The notes beneath the pieces were generated by a model that was not told the DNA's origin, searched no databases, and saw nothing but the letters and a program-made list of their open reading frames with translations. A DNA stretch of 64,000 nucleotides from Arthrobacter sp. AFG7.2 (GTDB lineage Bacteria > Actinomycetota > Actinomycetes > Actinomycetales > Micrococcaceae): positions 124,001 to 188,000 of the forward strand of contig NZ_PJMB01000005.1 of the NCBI RefSeq assembly GCF_002892835.1, given 5' to 3'. Positions within the stretch are counted from its first letter, which is position 1; each line of letters starts with the position of its first letter. The position numbers and the translations under genes are program-made. Shown here one piece after another: positions 28,001 through 35,947 of the stretch.

Positions 28001-31000
28001 GTGAGATCTACTGGAAAGAGCCCCATGCGGGGCGGGGGATTCCGGAAGGCTGCGGCGCTTGCCGTGGGCTTGCCGCTCCTCCTCACCTCGATGGCCATGA
28101 GTCCCGCCACCGCGGCGCCGGCCGGGCAGGACAACGCAGTCACTGCCAGGAAAACTGCACCCGCCGACTTCAAGGACGGGCGCTACATTGTTGTCCTGGC
28201 AGGGGCAGCCGCGGCAGCCTATGAAGGCGAGACGGCAGGGCTCGGCGCCACCAAGCCGCAGAACGGGCGGAAGCTGGACGCGGGAAGCCCGAATTACAAG
28301 GCCTACGACGCACACCTCCGCAAGCAGCAAAGGGACGTAGCTGCCAGCCAGGGAGTCACCCCGGGAAAGCAGTACACCGCTGCCCTCAATGGCTTTACCG
28401 CAGAACTCACTGCTGCCCAGGCCATGGAGCTGTCCAAGGACGAGCGCGTGCTGGTGGTCGCACCCGACGTGGAGAACAAGCCTGACTACACCACCACGGA
28501 CTTCCTCAAGCTGACGGGCCCCGACGGAGTCTGGGCCAAGCAGTTCGGCGGCGAAGCCAACGCGGGCAAGGGCGTGGTTGTGGGGGTCATAGACTCCGGC
28601 TACGCTCCGGACAATCCCTTCCTCCAGGGTGACCCGGTCCAGCCGCTCAGCGGCCCGGCGCAGGTAGGCGTGCCCTACCGCACTGCCGAGGGCCGCATCG
28701 CCATGCTCAAGGCCGACGGCACCACGTTTGAGGGTGAATGCCAGAAGGGCCAGGGCTCGGGGGCTTCGTTCGACGGCTCCCTGTGCAACTCCAAGGTGGT
28801 AGGCGCCAGGTACTTCGCAGATACCTTCATGCAGTACGTCGCTCCTGAGAACCGGGCCCCGGAGGAACTCATCTCCCCGGTGGACGTAGGCAGCCACGGT
28901 ACCCACACCGCCACCACCGCAGCCGGCAACGCCAACGTGGAACAGGTGATCGACGGCTCGAGCTTCGGCAAGAGCTCCGGCGTTGCTCCCGCTGCCAAAG
29001 TCTCGGTCTACAAGGTGTGTTGGGAAGACACCAACCCTGACACCGGAGGCTGCTACTCCTCCGCTTCCGTCGAGGCAGTCGAGGCGGCCATCAAAGACGG
29101 CGTCGACGTCCTGAACTACTCCATCTCCGGAAACAACAACAACACCACCGACCCCGTGGCCCTGGCGTTCCTCAACGCGGCCGCTGCCGGTGTCTTCGTC
29201 TCCGCTTCCGCCGGAAACTCCGGTCCCACTGTGTCCACCGTCAACCACGCCTCCCCGTGGCTCACGACCGTTGCCGCGTCAACGTTCCCCAGTGACCTTC
29301 TGGGCACGGTCAAGGTCTCCGACGGATCGATATACCGCGGAGCATCGATCATGAAGTCCGAAGTTGCTGACAAGCCTGTGGTGGTTGCAGCGGCAGCGGC
29401 AGCAGCAGGAGCAGCGAACGCCAACCTCTGCGGCCCCGGTACCCTGGACGCTGCCAAGGTAGCAGGCAAGGTAGTTGTCTGCGACCGCGGTGTTGTGGAC
29501 AGGACAGCGAAGAGCCAGGAAGTCCAGGACAAGGGCGGCGTGGGCATGATCCTGGTGAACCTCACCAGCAGCTCCGAAGATGCTGATAACCATGTGCTGC
29601 CCACTGTCCACGTCAACGCCCCCAAGAGCCTGGAACTGAAGTCGAAGCTGGAAGCAAACTCCGCCTTGACAGTCAGCCTGGTCAAGGGAGACCGCACAGG
29701 CGAACCCGCTTCCCCGGCACCACAGATTGCCGGCTTCTCCTCCCGTGGGCCCACACTTGCCGCCGGTGGCGACCTCCTGAAGCCCGACATCGCTGCCCCG
29801 GGCGTCAACGTCCTGGCGGGTGTGTCCACCATTGGTAATGACGGTGACCAGTTCGGCTTTATGTCCGGTACTTCAATGGCTGCCCCGCATATTGCCGGCT
29901 TCGGCGCGCTTGTGCTTGGCAAGCAGCCCACCTGGTCTCCCGCGACGGTCAAGTCGGCCATGATGACCACTGCCTACCCGCTGGTGAACGCCGACGGTTC
30001 GCCCAACGTGGATCCGTTCCAGGGCGGCGCCGGCCACATCGACTCAACCCGGGTCCTGGATCCGGGCCTGGTCTACAACTCCGGCATCAAAGACTGGCTT
30101 GGCTTCCTCAACGGCCAGGGCGTGGACACCGGCGCACCTCAGGCAGGCACCATCGCTGCACGGGACCTGAACGTTCCGTCCATCGCACTGGGAAGCCTGG
30201 TGGGTGAGGTCCAGGTGAAGCGCAAGCTGACCGCCCTCGTCCCCGGAATGTACCGGCCCGAGGTCAGCATGCCCGGCTTTGACGTCCAGGTGGAGCCGAA
30301 GGCGCTGAACTTCGCCAAGGCGGGCCAGACCCGCGAGGTTACCCTCACCATCAGGAACCTGAGCGCCCCGGTGGGCAAGTTCAGCACAGGAACCCTCACC
30401 TGGAAGGGCCCACGGACAGTGAGCTCACCCATCGCCATCCGCCCCGTTGATGCCCAGATCGCTCCGTCCTTCTCCTTCAGCTCGGCCACGGGCAACGGGA
30501 GCGGCACGATGGAACTGGTGTCAGGTTCGGACAACCCCATCAACGTGGGGGTGGAGGGACTGGCTCCGCTGAACCAGACCGCCATCACCAAGACCCCCGG
30601 TGAGTACGCTGCCCGTGACGACGAGCACAACGCGGTCGTCAAGGTGACGGTCCCGCAGGGAGCCTCATTCGCCCGCCTCGGTGTGCAGGCGCAGAAGGAC
30701 GACGTCGACTGGGACATGGTGGTGTATGCACCCAACGCCGCGGGAAGCCTGACGGCAACCCAGGTGGCAACCGCTTCCGCCAGTGAATTCCTGGACCTGC
30801 AGTCTCCCCGCTCGGGAACGTACTACATCGTGGCCAACCTCTATTCGACGCCTGACAACGGGGCGGCCAGCGCCTCCGTCCAAGCAGTGACGTTTGCAGG
30901 TGACGCAGGGAACCTTACGGTTGAACCAAATCCGATCCTGGCTCCGAACGGAACCGCTACCTCGGCAACACTGTCCTGGACCGGTCTCGCTGACGGTGCC

Positions 31001-31129
31001 TACCTGTCCCGGCTGAGCCTGGGCAGCAACGGCATCAAGACCTGGGTCAACGTCCAGGTGGGCGCTGCGCCCGTCGCCCCTGCGGGAGCCCCGCAGATGG
31101 CACTCGTGGACGCAATCCCTGCCGCCTAA
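28001..31129 (+). CDS. Secreted subtilisin-like serine protease (S8) with PA domain
   Basis: 1042 residues from GTG 28001, with AAAGG 7 nt upstream; the frame is open to 27851. Signal peptide about 9-40 (RKAAALAVGLPLLLTSMAMSPATAA), an I9-type propeptide about 50-155 (GRYIVVLAG, YTAALNGFTAELTAAQAMEL), and catalytic residues D198 (GVIDSGYAP), H299 (GSHGTHTA) and S625 (SGTSMAAPH). The H-S gap of about 325 residues is filled by a PA insert (about 430-560) that contains a poly-Ala run. The C-terminal 300 residues are beta-rich, including a PPC-like domain. The leader (27800-28000) is richer in A/T than its surroundings. Two SSI-like genes lie just downstream on the opposite strand. Confidence 0.93.
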   Translation: MRSTGKSPMRGGGFRKAAALAVGLPLLLTSMAMSPATAAPAGQDNAVTARKTAPADFKDGRYIVVLAGAAAAAYEGETAGLGATKPQNGRKLDAGSPNYKAYDAHLRKQQRDVAASQGVTPGKQYTAALNGFTAELTAAQAMELSKDERVLVVAPDVENKPDYTTTDFLKLTGPDGVWAKQFGGEANAGKGVVVGVIDSGYAPDNPFLQGDPVQPLSGPAQVGVPYRTAEGRIAMLKADGTTFEGECQKGQGSGASFDGSLCNSKVVGARYFADTFMQYVAPENRAPEELISPVDVGSHGTHTATTAAGNANVEQVIDGSSFGKSSGVAPAAKVSVYKVCWEDTNPDTGGCYSSASVEAVEAAIKDGVDVLNYSISGNNNNTTDPVALAFLNAAAAGVFVSASAGNSGPTVSTVNHASPWLTTVAASTFPSDLLGTVKVSDGSIYRGASIMKSEVADKPVVVAAAAAAAGAANANLCGPGTLDAAKVAGKVVVCDRGVVDRTAKSQEVQDKGGVGMILVNLTSSSEDADNHVLPTVHVNAPKSLELKSKLEANSALTVSLVKGDRTGEPASPAPQIAGFSSRGPTLAAGGDLLKPDIAAPGVNVLAGVSTIGNDGDQFGFMSGTSMAAPHIAGFGALVLGKQPTWSPATVKSAMMTTAYPLVNADGSPNVDPFQGGAGHIDSTRVLDPGLVYNSGIKDWLGFLNGQGVDTGAPQAGTIAARDLNVPSIALGSLVGEVQVKRKLTALVPGMYRPEVSMPGFDVQVEPKALNFAKAGQTREVTLTIRNLSAPVGKFSTGTLTWKGPRTVSSPIAIRPVDAQIAPSFSFSSATGNGSGTMELVSGSDNPINVGVEGLAPLNQTAITKTPGEYAARDDEHNAVVKVTVPQGASFARLGVQAQKDDVDWDMVVYAPNAAGSLTATQVATASASEFLDLQSPRSGTYYIVANLYSTPDNGAASASVQAVTFAGDAGNLTVEPNPILAPNGTATSATLSWTGLADGAYLSRLSLGSNGIKTWVNVQVGAAPVAPAGAPQMALVDAIPAA

Positions 31130-31148
31130 CGGCTTCACCTAGCAAAGG

Positions 31149-31188
31149 CAGGATCCCGGGCGTTCAACCGCCCGGGATCCTGTCTTTT
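31149..31188. terminator. Terminator between the protease and the SSI operon
   Basis: A 14-bp perfect stem (31149-31162 with 31169-31182), loop TTCAAC, then TCTTTTG on the plus strand. It can end both converging transcripts. Confidence 0.85.
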
Positions 31189-31199
31189 GTCCAACGGGC

Positions 31200-31547
31200 C
31201 TAGGTGCGCCCGGATCCTCCGCCGGCGCCCCCGAGCAAAGGAGCCATGGCTTTCCAGCGGGAGATTTCGCAGCCGTCGGTCCGGGTGAACACGGAATCGA
31301 CGCTGCGTCCGTGAAATGTTCCCGTGACCACCGCTACCTGGGGCCCGCCGTACTGCTGCGTGCACAACCGGGGCGGGCCGGGTTTGGGGAAAAAGATACT
31401 TTCGCCGTACTGTTCCACGGCCGCCAGGGCGGCATCGGGGTCAGGTACGGTGCTGTCAGGTTTTGCCGTACCACCGTCGGCCACCAGCCGGAACACGTAT
31501 TCGGCGGCGTCAGGATTTTCCCGAAGCCTGACGGTCAGGTCGATCAC
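31200..31547 (-). CDS. Cytosolic SSI-like (subtilisin inhibitor family) protein
   Basis: 115 residues from GTG 31547, overlapping the gene before by 4 nt. It is a paralogue of the SSI lipoprotein two genes upstream: CTQQYGGP and TDGCEIS are shared, with C63 and C94 spaced exactly as C165 and C196 there. It has no signal peptide, and the positions of the first SSI disulfide are A23 and L41 instead of Cys. Loss of both partners together, plus loss of export, points to a cytoplasmic role. P1-P1' at the reactive loop would be Gln-Gln, which is not a usual inhibitory pair. Function unknown. Confidence 0.7.
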   Translation of the reverse strand: MIDLTVRLRENPDAAEYVFRLVADGGTAKPDSTVPDPDAALAAVEQYGESIFFPKPGPPRLCTQQYGGPQVAVVTGTFHGRSVDSVFTRTDGCEISRWKAMAPLLGGAGGGSGRT

Positions 31548-32473
31548 GCGGGCACCATCCTGGCCACTGTATCCAGCCCAACGGCGAGCTTTTCCCGAAG
31601 TGCTGCTGCCTCAGCGGCAAAAGAGCGCTGATACTCCACGTACTCCGCCTTGCCTTGGGGCGTCTCAATGGGAATCGCGGGATAGCCCCACTCCGCCAGG
31701 TCATAGGGGGAGGCCTGCATGTCCATGGCGCGGATCCGCCAGGACAACTCGAAGCAGTCCATGACCAGTTCGCTGGGCAGGGCCGGCAGCAGCTTGTAGG
31801 CCCACTTGTACAAGTCCATGTTGGCGTGGAGGCAGCCGGGCTGTTCCAGGTGGCGCTGGCTCTCCCGGCTCGGCGCAAACTCATTGAGCGGGACAGCATC
31901 GGCTGTGTAAAAGCGGAACGCATCGAAGTGGGTACAGCGGATCCGGTTGTCCTCCACCACTTTGTCCGTTCCGGCAGGTCCCAACCGCAGCTGCAGATAC
32001 TCGTGGCGCAGGTCGAACCTGTCCTGGTGGTAGACCATCGCCCATTCGTGCAGCCCGAAGCAGCCGAACTGGGCGGGGCGGGCTGCAGTTCCACGCAGGA
32101 TGATATTTGCGAAGGCAAGTGCCTCGCGGCGGTCCACGAGGAAAGCGTCCCGGTCAAAGGCGACGGCGGTGCTTCCTTCAGGCAGCCCCAGGAGGGCGAG
32201 CTCGCCGTCGTCGAGCTGCCGGTAATGCTTCCATCCGGAGCGCTCGGCAGCTTCCCGGCCCAGCAGGACGTGCCCTGCGCCGGGGTGCCACCGTCGCAAC
32301 TGTCCCGGCTTATGCGTGTAGTAGGTGAACAGGAAGTCTTCCACCGGATGCTTCTTGCCTGCTGACCTGCGGGCGAGGTATGGGTCCGCGTAGCGGCTGA
32401 CACGCTGGTGGTGGGCTTCCTCCAGCACCTGCCATTCGTCCGCCGCCAGGAGCCTAGGCTCCACCGGCAACAC
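31544..32473 (-). CDS. Conserved actinobacterial protein annotated as 3-methyladenine DNA glycosylase
   Basis: 309 residues from GTG 32473, chosen because AAAGGA is 8 nt upstream; ATG 32494 is also possible. The protein belongs to a family often labelled 3-methyladenine DNA glycosylase (HHQRVSRYADPYLARRSAGKKHPVEDFLFTYYTHKPGQLRRWHPG; FGLHEWAMVYHQ; GCLHANMDLYKWAYKLLPALPSELVMDCFELSWRIRAMDMQASPYDL). I see no helix-hairpin-helix or AAG-type motif, so that label should be doubted. The many His, Asp and Tyr residues suggest a metal or nucleic-acid active site. It sits between two SSI-like genes. Confidence 0.6.
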   Translation of the reverse strand: MLPVEPRLLAADEWQVLEEAHHQRVSRYADPYLARRSAGKKHPVEDFLFTYYTHKPGQLRRWHPGAGHVLLGREAAERSGWKHYRQLDDGELALLGLPEGSTAVAFDRDAFLVDRREALAFANIILRGTAARPAQFGCFGLHEWAMVYHQDRFDLRHEYLQLRLGPAGTDKVVEDNRIRCTHFDAFRFYTADAVPLNEFAPSRESQRHLEQPGCLHANMDLYKWAYKLLPALPSELVMDCFELSWRIRAMDMQASPYDLAEWGYPAIPIETPQGKAEYVEYQRSFAAEAAALREKLAVGLDTVARMVPA

Positions 32474-33098
32474 CAAGAACGTCCTTTGCCGCATCCCACG
32501 TGCTGATTTCACAGCCGTCGGTGCGCGCGAACTCCGCATCCACTGGTACCCCGTCCACAACTCCCGTGACGGTGGCTTTTTGCGGCCCGCCGTACTGCTG
32601 CGTGCAGGCCGCCTCAGTCCCGGGCCCGGAGGTGCTGAGCAGGCCGGCGTTTTCCTTCAATGCGGCACAGGCTGCCTCAGGGGCAGGATGCACGCTCTCG
32701 GCGTTAGGGACACCGTCTTCACAGACCAGGGTGTAGCTGGTCTCCGGTTGTCCCTCGGACGGGGTGATGATGATTGACAGCTCGACGTTGCCCTGGCCGG
32801 GCCCTGAAGGGGCGGCAGAAGGTTCGGGGGCGGGGGCAGGGACGGAGGTTTCGGCGTCGGCTGAGGGGCTGCTCGACGGCTCGGCCGATGCGGTGGCTGA
32901 GGGGGTGGGGGCTGCGGACGTTCCTCCGGTAGGGGTACCGCCGCCCTGTCCCGGGGAACATGCCGAAAGCAGGGTTGCGGCCAACAGCAGGGCAACGGCC
33001 TGCGTCCGCGTTCGGCGCTTGGAGGCCACGTTTGTGGGCACCGCCCGCCCGGAGATCCTGCCCGACGTCCTGCTTGTGGACCGTGCCCTGTCCTTCAT
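32454..33098 (-). CDS. Lipoprotein with C-terminal subtilisin-inhibitor-like (SSI) domain
   Basis: 214 residues from 33098. A signal peptide with lipobox LLSAC (C47) is followed by a Pro/Ser/Ala/Thr linker (50-105) and an SSI-type domain (about 105-214). SSI hallmarks are VHPAPEAAC, then CTQQYGGPQKATVTG and RTDGCEI, giving disulfides C126-C144 and C165-C196. The reactive bond by alignment to Streptomyces SSI (Cys-Pro-Met-Val) falls at Gln-Gln. It should sit on the cell surface, where it could meet the secreted S8 protease encoded nearby. A GTG at 33029 is an alternative start. Inhibition of a protease is inferred from family and context only. Confidence 0.75.
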   Translation of the reverse strand: MKDRARSTSRTSGRISGRAVPTNVASKRRTRTQAVALLLAATLLSACSPGQGGGTPTGGTSAAPTPSATASAEPSSSPSADAETSVPAPAPEPSAAPSGPGQGNVELSIIITPSEGQPETSYTLVCEDGVPNAESVHPAPEAACAALKENAGLLSTSGPGTEAACTQQYGGPQKATVTGVVDGVPVDAEFARTDGCEISTWDAAKDVLGVAGGA

Positions 33099-33107
33099 CC
33101 CTTTATT

Positions 33108-33590
33108 CTACTGCTGGTCCTGCGTCTGTCTCTGATCGGATGTGGCAGCAATGAGCCCCATCATGGAGGTGTGGAGCTCGCTGACCTGGGCCCGGGTCAA
33201 CCCCAGCCGTTCCATCATGGTTCCCGGAACCTTAAGGGCCTCCGCCCGGAGCGCCGCGCCTTCCTCCGTCAATTCGACGGCGAGGGCGCGCTCGTTGCCG
33301 TGCACGCGCCGTCGCGTAATCAGCCCGGCTGCTTCAAGCCGGCGGAGGAGCGGTGAGATGGTGGCAGGTTCCTGGGCGAGTGCGTCACTGATATTCCGGA
33401 CGGTCCGTGGACTTTCCTCCCACAAGCACAACATCACCAGGTACTGCGGGTGGGTCAGGTTGAGCCGTTCGAGGACGGGCTTGTACGCACCCACAACACT
33501 CCGCGCGGCCACGGTCAGGGCGAAACACAGTTGGTGCTCGAGGAGCAGGTCTTCGTCCTGTGCCGCCTCGATGTTGTGTACCGTTTGCAT
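33108..33590 (-). CDS. OhrR-like MarR-family regulator
   Basis: 160 residues. The first helix LLLEHQLCFALTVAARSVVGAYKPVLERLNLTHPQYLVMLCLWE matches OhrR-type peroxide sensors, with the reactive cysteine at C22 (LCF). The winged helix is NISDALAQEPATISPLLRRLEAAGLITRRR. Such regulators release DNA when the Cys is oxidised by organic peroxides or hypochlorite. First gene of a probable operon with the SSI lipoprotein (gap 9 nt). No ohr gene is seen in the window. A perfect palindrome lies 14 nt upstream of its start. Confidence 0.85.
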   Translation of the reverse strand: MQTVHNIEAAQDEDLLLEHQLCFALTVAARSVVGAYKPVLERLNLTHPQYLVMLCLWEESPRTVRNISDALAQEPATISPLLRRLEAAGLITRRRVHGNERALAVELTEEGAALRAEALKVPGTMMERLGLTRAQVSELHTSMMGLIAATSDQRQTQDQQ

Positions 33591-33603
33591 GCGTCCTCCA
33601 ACT

Positions 33604-33617
33604 GTTAGTGCACTAAC
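33604..33617. promoter_or_regulatory. Putative MarR/OhrR operator
   Basis: GTTAGTGCACTAAC, a perfect 14-bp palindrome between the regulator and the divergent small gene. A related TTAGAGTACAC follows at 33620-33630. Confidence 0.6.
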
Positions 33618-33667
33618 TATTAGAGTACACTGTGTGCAGGAAGTGCGTCAGACAAGGAGCGGGTTTC

Positions 33668-33910
33668 ATGGGTAACGCCAACTCACAGGGCAAGGAAAAT
33701 GCCTCGCAACGTTTTATGCGGGCCACGGGCAGGCTCCGGGCCATCTTCGGCCCCGCAAACCGCTCATCCCTGGTCCACGACATGACCGAAGAAAACCGGC
33801 GGCTCCTGGCCCAGCGCGAAGCCGAGACCCAGCAGTGGGAGACCGTGACGCGGCCTGACGGCAGCACCTATGTTGTCCCCAGGAATCCGGAGGACAGATC
33901 ACTCCGCTGA
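33668..33910 (+). CDS. Small hypothetical protein, paralogue A (80 residues)
   Basis: Starts MGNANSQGKENASQRFMRAT with CAAGGAG 9 nt upstream. The core RLRAIFGPANRS and the later RPDGSTYVVPRN resemble the next gene (RLRFFFGPAARL and DSTGHHYAV), so the two are tandem paralogues. The protein is charged and probably soluble. It is divergent from the OhrR-like regulator and shares its palindromic control region, so redox control is likely. Not recognised as a known family. Confidence 0.65.
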   Translation: MGNANSQGKENASQRFMRATGRLRAIFGPANRSSLVHDMTEENRRLLAQREAETQQWETVTRPDGSTYVVPRNPEDRSLR

Positions 33911-34027
33911 TCCGGCCGGGCCGGCGGCCGGGAGCCTTTTGGCGCCTGCAGGCTTAGAATAAGGGCACTGGCTCCCGCAAGGAGGCAGGGCGTATTCCCC
34001 CCGATATCCGGGAAGGGGGTGGAAACA

Positions 34028-34243
34028 GTGGCACATGTAGTCAGCGGGTTCATGAGCCTTACAGACAGGCTCCGGTTCTTCTTTGGGCCAGCCGCGCGGC
34101 TGGACTCGGGTTCACCCGTGGTGCACAGGCACGACGCTTTCGAGCAGGCCTCGGAAGAGGAGTTGACGCACTTTATCGTGGAAACCGACTCGACCGGCCA
34201 TCACTACGCTGTACGCCGCGAAGATCTCGACAGGCAAGGCTGA
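34028..34243 (+). CDS. Small hypothetical protein, paralogue B (71 residues)
   Basis: GTG 34028 is preceded by GGGAAGGGGG; an in-frame GTG lies at 34019. It shares RLR-FFGPAxR, then an acidic stretch (FEQASEEELTHFIVE), then TDSTGHHYAVRRED with the gene before. TAGAAT at 33955-33960 may be its own -10. Function unknown; the pair looks like one family duplicated in place. Confidence 0.6.
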   Translation: MAHVVSGFMSLTDRLRFFFGPAARLDSGSPVVHRHDAFEQASEEELTHFIVETDSTGHHYAVRREDLDRQG

Positions 34244-34297
34244 ACCAGCCCAGGCTGTTACGGGTATTCCGCAGCAGGACAATAATGCAGGGCAAAC

Positions 34298-34345
34298 AAA
34301 AAGCCGGGCCTCTTCCGTTGTAACGGAGGAGGCCCGGCTTTTTGG
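34298..34345. terminator. Bidirectional terminator between paralogue B and lysC
   Basis: A stem of about 21 bp with one G-T pair (34298-34319 with 34322-34343). A-rich on one side and T-rich on the other, so it works for both converging genes. Confidence 0.9.
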
Positions 34346-34354
34346 GTTCTACGG

Positions 34355-34873
34355 CTAGCGGCCGGTGCCACCGTAAACAGTAGCTTCGTTTTCGCTGTCC
34401 AGGTCAAAGGCCCGGTGGATGACGCGGACAGCCTCATCGAGCAGATCTGCGTGGGTCACCACCGAGATGCGGATCTCGGAGGTGGAAATCATGTTGATGT
34501 TGATGCCGGCGTCGGAGAGTGCCTTGAAGAACGTCGCCGATACGCCCGGGTGGGAGCGCATCCCCGCGCCGATCAGCGACAGCTTGCCGATCTGCTCGTT
34601 GTACTCGATGGACTCGAATCCAATCTGGTCCTGCGCCGCGTGGAGGGCCGCCAGGGCGTCAGCGCCTTCCACGATGGGCAGGGTGAAGGAAATGTCCGTG
34701 CGGCCCGTGCCGTGGGTTGAGACGTTCTGCACGATCATGTCGATGTTCGAGTGGGCATCGGCGATGACCTGGAAGATAGCGGCTGCCTTGCCCGGGATGT
34801 CGGGGACACCAACTACCGTGACCTTGGCTTCGGAACGGTCATGCGCAACGCCGGAGATGATTGGCTGCTCCAA
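34355..34873 (-). CDS. Aspartate kinase beta subunit from an internal in-frame start (predicted)
   Basis: TTG at 34873, with AGAGGGAG (minus strand; 34879-34886) 5 nt upstream, would start a product reading [20 protein letters not shown]. It has 172 residues, the same length as the beta subunit of Corynebacterium glutamicum aspartokinase (alpha2-beta2), and starts at the equivalent point. It contains both regulatory ACT domains. This is a prediction from sequence and family precedent. Confidence 0.5.
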   Translation of the reverse strand: MEQPIISGVAHDRSEAKVTVVGVPDIPGKAAAIFQVIADAHSNIDMIVQNVSTHGTGRTDISFTLPIVEGADALAALHAAQDQIGFESIEYNEQIGKLSLIGAGMRSHPGVSATFFKALSDAGININMISTSEIRISVVTHADLLDEAVRVIHRAFDLDSENEATVYGGTGR

Positions 34874-35713
34874 GGCAACTCCCTCTTGTGTGGTGATCTT
34901 GTCTTCGGCGCTGGGGATGACCCAGGTGCCTTCATGCTGGCTGAATGACGAGCGGACGTGCAGGGGGACGCCGAACCTGCGGGCGTACTCCACACAGCGC
35001 AGGTGCAGGATCTTGGCCCCGGAGGCCGCAAGTTCGAGCATCTCCTCACTGGAAATCCGCTCGATCTTCTGGGCGGAAGGGACCACGCGGGGATCGGCCG
35101 TGTAGATTCCGTCCACGTCCGTGTAGATCTCGCAGACGTCTGCTTCCAGGGCGGCCGCAAGCGCCACGGCAGTGGTGTCTGAGCCGCCGCGGCCCAGGGT
35201 GGTGATTTCATTGGTGGCGCGGCTCATGCCCTGGAAGCCGGCCACAATGGCGATGTTGCCCTTGTCCAAAGCCGTGCGGATCCGGTGGGGGTCGACGTCG
35301 ATGATCCGGGCCTTGCCGTGAATGCCGTCGGTGATCATGCCGGCCTGCGAACCGGTGAATGACTGGGCAGAGGCGCCCAGCTTGTTGATGGCCATGGCCA
35401 GCAGGGCCATCGAGATACGCTCGCCTGCAGACAGCAGCATGTCCATTTCGCGGGCGGGGGCCGCATCGGTCACCTGGCCGGCGAGGTCCAGGAGCTCGTC
35501 AGTGGTGTCACCCATGGCCGAAACCACCACAACCACTTCGTTCCCTGCAGTCTGGGCGTCCACCACGCGTTTGGCCACCCGCTTGACGCCGTCGGCGTCC
35601 GCTACGGAGGATCCGCCGAACTTCTGCACGATAAGCTGCTTGGTCACCGCACGGCCCTCGGCGAGGCCCTGCAGCTGCGTGCCGTTGTGCACTTCGGTAG
35701 TGGGCGTACTCAT
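34355..35713 (-). CDS. lysC: Aspartate kinase (alpha, with internal beta subunit)
   Basis: 452 residues. The kinase domain has [21 protein letters not shown] near residue 35, and two ACT domains follow ([35 protein letters not shown] and [33 protein letters not shown]). It phosphorylates aspartate, first step to lysine, threonine and methionine, and should be feedback-inhibited. An internal TTG at 34873 with AGAGGGAG upstream would give a 172-residue beta subunit. AAGGT precedes the main ATG. The gene stands without asd in this window. Confidence 0.95.
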   Translation of the reverse strand: MSTPTTEVHNGTQLQGLAEGRAVTKQLIVQKFGGSSVADADGVKRVAKRVVDAQTAGNEVVVVVSAMGDTTDELLDLAGQVTDAAPAREMDMLLSAGERISMALLAMAINKLGASAQSFTGSQAGMITDGIHGKARIIDVDPHRIRTALDKGNIAIVAGFQGMSRATNEITTLGRGGSDTTAVALAAALEADVCEIYTDVDGIYTADPRVVPSAQKIERISSEEMLELAASGAKILHLRCVEYARRFGVPLHVRSSFSQHEGTWVIPSAEDKITTQEGVALEQPIISGVAHDRSEAKVTVVGVPDIPGKAAAIFQVIADAHSNIDMIVQNVSTHGTGRTDISFTLPIVEGADALAALHAAQDQIGFESIEYNEQIGKLSLIGAGMRSHPGVSATFFKALSDAGININMISTSEIRISVVTHADLLDEAVRVIHRAFDLDSENEATVYGGTGR

Positions 35714-35743
35714 GCGCGTACCTTCACTGGTCAATTGGAGTCC

Positions 35744-35772
35744 GGCCACACAGCCTTAACGCTGTGCTGGCC
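35744..35772 (-). promoter_or_regulatory. Hairpin in the lysC leader
   Basis: GGCCAGCACAGC pairs with GCTGTGTGGCC around GTTAAG on the minus strand, with one bulged base, 31 nt before the lysC start. It does not look like a lysine riboswitch. Role unknown. Confidence 0.35.
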
Positions 35773-35947
35773 CTGACTGGGAACTAACGCCATTGACGGC
35801 GCGACTTCTGCCTCCAGTTTATCGCCGCCGGCAGCCCGCGGTTGAATTGTGACCATTTTCAGCGCCGGAGGGTGCCTGCTGGACAAGGAGCAGGCGTAGG
35901 CTCGGTAGGTCTGAAGGCATGGAACTGTGGGGGACAGGTGCGTATAC

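Noticed and set aside
29388..29416. GCAGCGGCAGCAGCA-type run in the protease gene as a phase-variable site
   Set aside because: The repeat unit is in multiples of three and imperfect, so slippage would only change a poly-Ala loop, not switch the gene off.
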